NCBI GenBank assembly: GCA_017302435.1
Contig: JAFLDL010000014.1
Span: 1 to 64,000, forward strand
Source of the DNA: Candidatus Accumulibacter necessarius
GTDB lineage: Bacteria > Pseudomonadota > Gammaproteobacteria > Burkholderiales > Rhodocyclaceae
Direction: 5' to 3'
Length of the DNA stretch: 64,000 nt
A program made the translations under genes and the position numbers. The notes below the pieces were generated by a model. That model saw nothing but the letters and a program-made list of their open reading frames with translations. It was not told the origin of the DNA and did no database searches. Every line of letters begins with the position of its first letter. Within the stretch, counting starts at the first letter, position 1. Of the stretch, positions 30,422 through 37,755 are shown in pieces.

Positions 30422-31843
30422 TCATCGGCCGTAGCTGTCGTCGAGACGAACGATGTCGTCCTCGCCCAGATAGCTGCCGGACTGGACCTCGACGATTTCG
30501 AGGTCGATCTTGCCCGGATTTTCCAGACGATGGACCACCCCCAGCGGAATATAGGTCGACTCGTTTTCCGAAAGCAGCAGCGACTGGTCGCCGCGGACGA
30601 TCACCGCCGTGCCCTTGACGACCACCCAGTGTTCGGCGCGATGGTGATGCTTCTGCAGACTGAGGCTGGCCCCGGGCTTCACCAGGATGCGTTTGACCTG
30701 ATAGCGCGGACCGTGCGCGAGCCCTTCGTAGCTTCCCCAGGGGCGATGGACGATGTGCCGGAATTCGGTCTCGCAGCGTGCGCTGCGCTTCAATTCGTCG
30801 ACCAGCGTCTTGACCTCCTGCGCCTTCGCCTTGTCGGCGACCAGGACCGCGTCCGGTGTGGCGATCACGATCAGCTCGCTAATCCCCACCGTGGCGAGCA
30901 GTCTACCTTCCGAGACCAGCACGGAATTGCGGCTGTCGACGCTGAGCACATCGCCGCGCTGCGTATTGCCGTTGCCATCGGCCTGCCCGATGCTTGCCAG
31001 TGCATCCCAGGCACCGATGTCGTTCCAGCCGGCTGCGAGCGGAATCACGACCCCGCTCTCGGTTTTCTCCATCACCGCGTAGTCGATCGAGTTCGACGGA
31101 CTCGCAGCAAACGCTACCGGATCGAGGCGCAGGAAATCGAGATCGCGCCGCGCCGTCGCCACGGCCTTGGCAACGCAATCGCGAATGCCTGGCGCGAAAC
31201 GTTCCAGCGCTTCGAGATAGGTATCGGCGCGGAACAGGAACATGCCGCTATTCCAGAAGTACTCGCCTGAATCGACGTAGGCGCGCGCGGTCTCCGGATC
31301 GGGCTTCTCGACAAAGCGGTCGAGGGCATAGCCGCCAGCCAGCGGATCGCCGCGGCGAATATAGCCGTAGCCGGTCTCCGGGCGATCAGGCAGGACGCCG
31401 AAGGTGACCAGAGCCCCTGCCAGCGCGTGCGGAACGGCCGCCCTGACCGCGTCCTGGAAAGCCGCCACGTCGGCGATCACGTGATCGGAGGGAAGCACCA
31501 GAAGCAGGGGAACGGCTTGCTCACGCTGATCGCCAATCGCCTGCAGCGCTGCCGCGGCCACTGCCGGCGCCGTGTTGCGCGCCGCCGGCTCGAGCAGGAT
31601 ATCGGCCTGCAGGCCGATCTCGAGGAACTGTTCGGCAACCAGGAAGCGGTGGTTTTCGTTCGCCACGGCGATGGTCTTGCCGAGTCCGACCAGCCCATCG
31701 AGCCTTTTCAGCGTATTCTGGAGCAGCGAGAAATCATCGACCAGGCGGAGAAACTGCTTCGGGTAATGCGTTCTCGACAGCGGCCACAAACGGGTCCCGG
31801 ACCCTCCACAGAGGATGACCGGACGAATCACAGGGGAGTCCAT
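30422..31843 (-). CDS. manC: Mannose-1-phosphate guanylyltransferase/mannose-6-phosphate isomerase
   Basis: The 473-residue bifunctional product has an N-terminal nucleotidyltransferase domain (ILCGGSGTRLWPLSRTHYPKQFL). A C-terminal cupin isomerase domain (about 345-470) carries RPWGSYEGL, KHHHRAEHWVVVKGTA and YIPLGVVHRLENPG. It makes GDP-mannose for capsule, O-antigen or exopolysaccharide. I set the start at the ATG at 31843, nine bases after GGAG; longer in-frame extensions lack conservation. The length agrees with AlgA/ManC proteins (about 475). It faces waaC across about 120 bp. Confidence 0.93.
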   Translation of the reverse strand: MDSPVIRPVILCGGSGTRLWPLSRTHYPKQFLRLVDDFSLLQNTLKRLDGLVGLGKTIAVANENHRFLVAEQFLEIGLQADILLEPAARNTAPAVAAAALQAIGDQREQAVPLLLVLPSDHVIADVAAFQDAVRAAVPHALAGALVTFGVLPDRPETGYGYIRRGDPLAGGYALDRFVEKPDPETARAYVDSGEYFWNSGMFLFRADTYLEALERFAPGIRDCVAKAVATARRDLDFLRLDPVAFAASPSNSIDYAVMEKTESGVVIPLAAGWNDIGAWDALASIGQADGNGNTQRGDVLSVDSRNSVLVSEGRLLATVGISELIVIATPDAVLVADKAKAQEVKTLVDELKRSARCETEFRHIVHRPWGSYEGLAHGPRYQVKRILVKPGASLSLQKHHHRAEHWVVVKGTAVIVRGDQSLLLSENESTYIPLGVVHRLENPGKIDLEIVEVQSGSYLGEDDIVRLDDSYGR

Positions 31844-31905
31844 TTTGCGCATCTCCAGACAGGGCCCAGGGTCAACTCGCCGCGAGGGGATTTGGGAGGC
31901 GGCAT

Positions 31906-31911
31906 TATAAT
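31906..31911. promoter_or_regulatory. TATAAT box in the manC/waaC divergent region
   Basis: A consensus TATAAT lies inside the palindrome ATTATAAT, so it can serve as a -10 on either strand between the divergent manC and waaC genes. I found no convincing -35 at the right spacing for either. Confidence 0.4.
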
Positions 31912-31961
31912 GCGCACTTCCCGGGCTACGGCAGCCCGTCTTTCTCGCCCCTGACCCACCG

Positions 31962-32915
31962 ATGCGCATCCTACTGGTAAAAACCTCGTCGCTCGGTGAC
32001 GTAATTCACAACCTGCCGGTGGTCAGCGATCTGCACCTGAGCCTTCCCGAAGCGCAGATCGACTGGTGTGTCGAAGAAGCGTTTGCCGATATCCCGCGTC
32101 TCCATCCGGCCGTTGATCACGTGCTTCCGGTCGCCATCCGGCGTTGGCGCAAGCAGCTCGGCAGCCCTGCCACCTGGCGCGAACTGGGCGAATTCCGCCG
32201 CCGGTTGGGCGCCACAACCTATGACTTCGTTCTCGACACGCAGGGCCTGCTGAAGAGTGCCCTGATCGCCCGCCTGGCGACGGGCAAGCGCCTCGGTTAC
32301 GCGGCCGAGGCGGCGCGCGAACCGCTTGCGGCTCGTTTCTACGACGCCACCTTTGTCATTCCGCGCAATGCACACGCGGTTGAGCGCAACCGCTGGCTGG
32401 CGGCCGCCGCTTTCGACTATCCAGTGGACTTGCCGCTCGATTACGGGATATCGGCGCCGGCGATCGACAGCCCTTGGCTCGCGGGCGAACGTCTGGTCAT
32501 CCTGCTGACGGCCACCAGTCGCGACGACAAGCTGTGGGATGAAAGGAACTGGTGCACGCTTGCCCAGGCGCTGCTCGAGCGTGGACTGACACCGGTTCTC
32601 CCGGCCGGCAATGCGCTCGAACGCGAACGAGCGGAACGGATCGCCGCCGCCGTCGAGGGAGTCATTGTCGCGCCGCCACTGACTTTGCTCCAGGTGGCTG
32701 CCCTGCTTGCCGGGGCCAGCCTGGCGATCGGGGTTGACACGGGGCTGGCACACCTCGCCGCCGCCCTGCGGGTGCCGGTCATCGCCCTGTACATCGCCAC
32801 CGATCCGGCGCTGACCGGCGTCTACGGGACCGGCTTCATCCGCAACCTCGGCGCCACCGGTGCACCGCCGTCGGTGGCGGAGGTCCTGAGGGTCGCCGAA
32901 CAGGCATTGCGCTGA
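31962..32915 (+). CDS. waaC: Lipopolysaccharide heptosyltransferase I
   Basis: The 317-residue GT9-family glycosyltransferase begins MRILLVKTSSLGDVIHNLPVVSDL, the hallmark WaaC start, and has GVDTGLAHLAAAL in the donor-binding domain. It adds the first L-glycero-D-manno-heptose to Kdo2-lipid A on the inner face of the inner membrane. The next gene, waaA, begins on the last base of its stop codon, so the two are tightly coupled. Confidence 0.94.
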   Translation: MRILLVKTSSLGDVIHNLPVVSDLHLSLPEAQIDWCVEEAFADIPRLHPAVDHVLPVAIRRWRKQLGSPATWRELGEFRRRLGATTYDFVLDTQGLLKSALIARLATGKRLGYAAEAAREPLAARFYDATFVIPRNAHAVERNRWLAAAAFDYPVDLPLDYGISAPAIDSPWLAGERLVILLTATSRDDKLWDERNWCTLAQALLERGLTPVLPAGNALERERAERIAAAVEGVIVAPPLTLLQVAALLAGASLAIGVDTGLAHLAAALRVPVIALYIATDPALTGVYGTGFIRNLGATGAPPSVAEVLRVAEQALR

Positions 32916-34189
32916 TGGCGCGCCTGCTCTACTCGCTGCTCTTTTACCTGGCCATGCCGCTGGTCTGGCTGCGGCTGTTATGGCGGGCACGCCGACAGCC
33001 CGAGTACCTGCAGCAACTGGGCGAGCGGCACGGCTTCTACGCCGCGCGCCCGACAATGCCACTGATCTGGCTGCACGCGGTTTCCGTTGGCGAAACGCGT
33101 GCCGCAGAGCCGCTGATCGAATCACTGCTGCGACAATACCCGACGCACTCCCTGCTGTTGACGCACATGACGCCGACCGGCCGGGCGACCGGTCGCGAGT
33201 TGGTGACCCGGCATCCCGGCCGGCTGACGCAGGCTTACCTGCCCTACGACCTGCCTGATGCCGCTGGGCGTTTTCTCGATCACTTCCAGCCGCAGATCGG
33301 GCTCCTGATGGAAACCGAGCTGTGGCCAAACCTGATCGAAGCGGCCCGACGACGTCGTCTGCCCATGGCACTGATCAACGCCCGCCTGTCGGCCCGCTCG
33401 CAGCGGGGCTATCGCCGGCTGCAGCCTCTGATCGGGCCAGCGCTGGCGGCGCTGGGCGCCGTTGGAGCGCAGACCGCGGCCGACGGCGAGCGTTTACAGC
33501 AGATCGGCGCCCGCCAGGTCAGTGTCTGCGGCAACCTCAAGTTCGACGTCACGCCGCCACCAGAAAAGCTGCAGCTGGGCGCGTCGTGGCGACAACTGCT
33601 CGGTAGCCGTCCGGTCTGGCTCGCCGCCAGCACTCGCGAAGGCGAGGAGGCACTGATCCTGGACGCTTTCGCCGGGATGGACATTCCCGGCTTGCTGCTG
33701 CTTCTGGTGCCGCGCCACCCACAACGTTTCGGCGAGGTCGCCGAACTGATTGCCGAGCACCGGCTGACGGCCTGCCGAAGAAGCGAAGGGGGCCTGCCAA
33801 CGAGGGACACACAGGTCTGGCTGGGCGACAGCATGGGCGAAATGGCTGCCTACTATGCGCTGGCCGACCTCTCGCTGATGGGCGGTACCCTGTTGCCGTT
33901 TGGTGGCCAGAATCTGATCGAGGCCGCCGCCTGCGGCTGCCCGGTCCTGCTCGGTCCGCATAGCTTCAACTTCGCCCTCGCGAGCGAAGATGCCATCGCC
34001 TGCGGTGCTGCGCGCCGCGTTCCCGACGCCCGCGCAGCGGCGGCCGTTGCAGCAACACTCTTCAGGCAGCCGCAGGAACTGTCGGCCATGCGTGTTGCCG
34101 CGAGCAATTTCAGTCAGGCGCACCGCGGCGCGACGGCACGCACCGTGGCGCTGATTGCGTGCCTTATGGCGCCTCGAAAAGCCTATTGA
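32915..34189 (+). CDS. waaA: 3-deoxy-D-manno-octulosonic acid (Kdo) transferase
   Basis: The 424-residue product has an N-terminal membrane anchor (LLFYLAMPLVWLRLLW). WaaA motifs follow: WLHAVSVGETRAAEPLI, the acceptor-site segment LMETELWPNLI, and GGQNLIEAAACGCPVLLGPH near the donor site. It transfers Kdo from CMP-Kdo to lipid A. The 3' end overlaps the convergent TolC-like gene by 26 bp. Confidence 0.94.
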   Translation: MARLLYSLLFYLAMPLVWLRLLWRARRQPEYLQQLGERHGFYAARPTMPLIWLHAVSVGETRAAEPLIESLLRQYPTHSLLLTHMTPTGRATGRELVTRHPGRLTQAYLPYDLPDAAGRFLDHFQPQIGLLMETELWPNLIEAARRRRLPMALINARLSARSQRGYRRLQPLIGPALAALGAVGAQTAADGERLQQIGARQVSVCGNLKFDVTPPPEKLQLGASWRQLLGSRPVWLAASTREGEEALILDAFAGMDIPGLLLLLVPRHPQRFGEVAELIAEHRLTACRRSEGGLPTRDTQVWLGDSMGEMAAYYALADLSLMGGTLLPFGGQNLIEAAACGCPVLLGPHSFNFALASEDAIACGAARRVPDARAAAAVAATLFRQPQELSAMRVAASNFSQAHRGATARTVALIACLMAPRKAY

Positions 34190-35519
34190 TCTGTTCGAGG
34201 TCGGTCTCGGCAAGCGAGCCGACCGCCGCCTTCAGCTTCAGCTGGGCGAGCAGGGTATTGAAGCGCGCCCGGGCCAGATCGCGCCGGGTGACGTAGACCT
34301 GGTTCTCGGCGTTGAGCACGTCGATGTTGATCCGCACCCCGACCTCGTAACCCAGCCGGTTCGATTCCAGCGAGCTGAGACTCGATACCAGCGCCGCCTC
34401 GAGCGCCCGGATCTCGGCGAGGCCATTGACCACGCCAAGGTAGGACTGACGAGCGCCGAGCGCCGAGTTGCGCTTCTCCTTGGCGAGCGTCGCCAGCTCG
34501 GCGTCACGCCGGGCGATGGCTTCACGGGTCCTCGAGTTGACCGCGCCCCCCTGAAAGATCGGGATATTGAGCTGCAGGCCGACCTGGCGCGTCGTCGTGT
34601 CGATTTCACCGAGTCCGGACTGGCCGGGGCCATTGTTCTGGCCGTAGTTGGCGACCACATCCAGCGTCGGGTAGTGTCCAGCACGGTTGATCTCGACCGC
34701 CTTGCCGGCTGCCTCGGCCGCCGCCTGTTGCGCCTGAACGACAAAACTATCGCGTTCGGCGGCCTCGACCCACGGATCCATGCTGGCCGGTTGCGGTGGC
34801 TCCATGACCGCCTTCGGCTTGAGGCGACTGAGTTCGCCAGGATCCCTGCCGATCAGGACACGCAACGCATAACGCCTCACTTCAAGCTCGTTATCGGCGG
34901 CAATCTCCTGCGCCGTCGCCAGGTCGAAGCGGGACTGGGACTCGTAGCTATCGGTGATGGTCGCCGTGCCGACCTCGAAGTTCTTCTTCGCCTGCTCAAG
35001 CTGCTGCGCGATCGCCGTCTTGTTGGCCTGCACGGCGCGCAGGTTCTCGATCGCGACGAGTACGTCGAAGTAGGCCTGCGCGACGCGCAGAATCAGATCC
35101 TGCCCCGCCTGGGCAAAGGTCGCCTCGGTCTGCATCACCAACAGCTTGGACTGGCCGTACTGGGCGAAATTCTGCCAGCGGAACAGCGGTTGCGTCAGGT
35201 TGACGTTGTAGGCGTTGCTGTTGAAACGGTTTCGGGTGCTGGTGTTGGTGTTGATGCCGAGGCTATTGATTCGGGTGTCAAAGCTGGCGTCATTGGCGAA
35301 GGTGTTGCCGGTCGCAGCAATCGTCGGCAGCAACCCGGCGAGCGCCTGCGGCAGTTTCTCGCGCCCGGCTTCTGCATTCGCACGCGCCGCCGCGTACTGA
35401 GCGTCGTAGGACAACGCCTCGCGATAGACCTGCACCAGGTCGGCGGCACACGCGGGCACAGCAGAGAGGACTGCCGCCAGCACGAAGCTGAACCGGCCGG
35501 CGCTGAATCTCAGAGACAT
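34164..35519 (-). CDS. TolC-family outer-membrane channel protein
   Basis: The 451-residue product has a signal peptide (FSFVLAAVLSAVPACA, cut near AADL) and the long paired helical and beta repeats of the TolC family. LVQVYREALSYDAQYAAARANAEAGREKLPQALAGLLPTI at the start and RAGHYPTLDVVANYG in the second repeat are typical of type I secretion and RND outer-membrane channels. No inner-membrane partner genes lie beside it. It follows a PIMT-like methyltransferase gene after 36 bp, an arrangement I recall from other betaproteobacteria. Confidence 0.9.
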   Translation of the reverse strand: MSLRFSAGRFSFVLAAVLSAVPACAADLVQVYREALSYDAQYAAARANAEAGREKLPQALAGLLPTIAATGNTFANDASFDTRINSLGINTNTSTRNRFNSNAYNVNLTQPLFRWQNFAQYGQSKLLVMQTEATFAQAGQDLILRVAQAYFDVLVAIENLRAVQANKTAIAQQLEQAKKNFEVGTATITDSYESQSRFDLATAQEIAADNELEVRRYALRVLIGRDPGELSRLKPKAVMEPPQPASMDPWVEAAERDSFVVQAQQAAAEAAGKAVEINRAGHYPTLDVVANYGQNNGPGQSGLGEIDTTTRQVGLQLNIPIFQGGAVNSRTREAIARRDAELATLAKEKRNSALGARQSYLGVVNGLAEIRALEAALVSSLSSLESNRLGYEVGVRINIDVLNAENQVYVTRRDLARARFNTLLAQLKLKAAVGSLAETDLEQINRLFEAP

Positions 35520-35555
35520 GAGGCTAACTCACTTGCATCGAGAGCGGATCCGGCG

Positions 35556-36221
35556 TCAGAAGACGAAGCTCTGACGCTTCCTGGTCGTCAGCGCCGCGAC
35601 CACGGTTTCAAAGAGGTTGATCGTGTTGAACGCCTGCTCATCGGTGCGGATGATAAGCCGTGCGTCCATCACCGGTGGCTCGCCGATGAATGCTGCCAGG
35701 CGGCCGCCGATCTTCAACTGCTGCAGAAAGGCTTCGGGTAGTTCGGGCAGAGAGCCTGAGATGACGATGACGTCGTAGGGTGAGTGGACAGGCCAGCCCT
35801 GTGACGCATCCCCCGTTTCCACGCTGACATTGGCGACGCCGGTCCGCTGCAGAGTGTGTCGGGCATTCTCGGCCAATTGCGGATCGATCTCGACGCTATA
35901 CACATACTCGGCCTTCGAGGCCAGGAGAGCGGCCATGTAGCCGCTGCCAGTACCGACCTGAAGCACGATATCGGTGTTTCTGATTGTCACTTCCTGCAGA
36001 ATCCGGGCCTCGATTTTCGGCTGCAGCATCGTCTGGCCGTTGCCGATCGGCAACTCAAGGTCAGCAAACGCCAGCGCCTTCAACGCGTCCGGAACGAAGT
36101 CTTCGCGCTTGACCACCGCCAGGATTCCCAGCACTTCGGAATCCAGCACTTCCCAGGGGCGTATCTGTTGCTCGATCATGTTGAATCGGGCCTGTTCCAT
36201 ATCCATCTTCACCGCAGCCAT
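35556..36221 (-). CDS. Protein-L-isoaspartate O-methyltransferase-like protein upstream of tolC
   Basis: The 221-residue product has the PIMT-type SAM-binding fold (DIVLQVGTGSGYMAALLAS, then VEIDPQLAENARHTL). The active-site strip reads GNGQTMLQPKIEARIL rather than the canonical GYGQTISQPYIVALM seen in the second methyltransferase at 53684. It may therefore have a different substrate from true PIMT. I set the start at the ATG at 36221 with GAGGA five bases upstream. It probably shares an operon with the TolC-like gene and sits just downstream of an AT-rich inverted repeat. Confidence 0.82.
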   Translation of the reverse strand: MAAVKMDMEQARFNMIEQQIRPWEVLDSEVLGILAVVKREDFVPDALKALAFADLELPIGNGQTMLQPKIEARILQEVTIRNTDIVLQVGTGSGYMAALLASKAEYVYSVEIDPQLAENARHTLQRTGVANVSVETGDASQGWPVHSPYDVIVISGSLPELPEAFLQQLKIGGRLAAFIGEPPVMDARLIIRTDEQAFNTINLFETVVAALTTRKRQSFVF

Positions 36222-36241
36222 AGCATTCCTCGTCACAATTG

Positions 36242-36265
36242 TAATATTAGCACAATCTAATATTA
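36242..36265. promoter_or_regulatory. AT-rich inverted repeat, candidate operator
   Basis: TAATATTAG at 36242-36250 and CTAATATTA at 36257-36265 are perfect inverted 9-bp arms around a 6-bp spacer. The site lies 20 bp upstream of the methyltransferase start in otherwise GC-rich DNA. Symmetry, length and position fit a dimeric repressor site controlling the methyltransferase-tolC operon. Confidence 0.55.
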
Positions 36266-36318
36266 TTTCTCGATCGGCAGATTATACCTTGTAACGGGAG
36301 ACGCTCGCTTACCGCAAG

Positions 36319-36328
36319 CCCGATCAGG
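36319..36328 (+). repeat. Target-site duplication, left copy, outer insertion sequence
   Basis: CCCGATCAGG occurs here and again at 40621-40630, immediately outside the inverted repeats of the outer element. The 10-bp size fits ISAs1-type duplications. Confidence 0.85.
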
Positions 36329-36348
36329 CAGGGTGGATTTGTCCTTCT
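36329..36348 (+). repeat. Left terminal inverted repeat of outer element
   Basis: This end begins CAGGGTGGATTTGTCC and pairs with the right end at 40601-40620, sharing CA, GGT, ATTTGT and other positions (15 of 20). Confidence 0.75.
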
Positions 36349-37745
36349 GGTCAATAGTTAAAGAATCCGTGGGTTAGGTGCCGGCTATGGACATCGGGTA
36401 AGGGTGTCTGTATAAAGGGCGGATGGAAGCGGAACTGGATGCGTTGCGCGTGCGCCCGATCGAGAAGAGCGAGGAGGGTCGCTATCGGGAGTTGATGGCG
36501 CAACACCACTATCTGGGCGATCTGGCGAAGATCGGCCACACGCTATGGTACGTCGCTACCAGCGGCGAGGACTGGGCAGCCCTGCTCAGTTTTTCGGCCG
36601 CGGCGTGGAAATGTGGGGTTCGGGATCACTGGATCGGGTGGGATTTCCGGCATCAGTATGATCGTCTGGGGTTGATCGCCAACAATAGCCGTTTTCTGAT
36701 TCTGCCTGACTGGCACCGCCCGAATCTGGGTTCGAAAGTCCTTTCGCTGTGCCAGGAGAGGATCGTCGCGGATTGGCAGGATCGTTTCGGCAAGCGGATC
36801 CTCCTGCTCGAGACCTTTGTCGATCCTTCGCGTTTTCAGGGAACGGTCTACCGGGCCGCGAACTGGACGTGCCTGGGGCTGACCCAGGGGTTTCGTCGTA
36901 CCCGTGCCGGGTACACGGCCCACTCGGAGTCCCCCAAGCTGGTTTTCGTCAGGCCGCTGCAGCGCGATGCGCCAGCCCAGCTTTCGCGCTCGTTTCTCCC
37001 CCCCGCCTATGCTCAAGGAGTGCCCCGAATGATGCTCAGCGCCGAACAGATGCGTCTGCTTCCCGACTTCTTTGCCGCCATCCCGGATCCGCGGCGCGCT
37101 CAAGGCAAGCGCCATCCTCTGCCGAGCGTGCTGGCTATGGCGACGGCCGCAACCCTGTGCGGGATGCGCGGCTACAAAGCCATCGCCGGTTGGGCGAAAG
37201 ACCTCAAACCGCGAGCGCGCGAACGCTTTCGCTGTCGTCGCGAGAAGGGGATCTACCGCGTGCCGAGTGAATTCATCTTTCGTGACGTCTTGATTCGTGT
37301 CGATCCGACTGCGCTGGATGAGGCCTGCCGGCAGTGGAACCAAGCGTACGCGCGCGACGACAAGAGTATGGCCGTGGATGGCAAGACAATGCGCAACGCC
37401 AAGGATGAACAGGGGGCGCAAACGCATATCATGAGCGTCGTTGGTCATGAGACTGGCACCTGTCACACCCAAAAAAAGTCGGCACATTGCCCGTAGAAGA
37501 CCAGGAAGAAGCCAAGCAAACCAATGAGATCGGAATGTTCATCCCGCTGCTCGACGGCATCGACATTCAGGGGAAGGACATCACCGCCGATGCGCTCCTC
37601 ACGCAGCGCAAGCTGGCCGCGTATGTGGTGAGCCGGGAAGCCCACTACCACTTCACCGTCAAAGGCAATCAGCCCACCCTGCAGGCCGATATCGCGCTCC
37701 TTTTTCAGAATCGACAGGCGTCCGACCAGGTAGTCGTGTCACCCC

Positions 37746-37755
37746 CCTGATCATG
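37746..37755 (+). repeat. Target-site duplication, left copy, inner insertion sequence
   Basis: CCTGATCATG is repeated at 40129-40138 on the other side of the inner element. The two copies join to restore the ISAs1 reading DHGRIETRRI, which confirms the boundaries. Confidence 0.85.

Noticed and set aside
37471..37478. Programmed -1 frameshifting as the normal mode of the outer transposase
   Set aside because: The heptamer fits, but an opposite indel and a nonsense codon in the same gene favour decay; kept only as an alternative.
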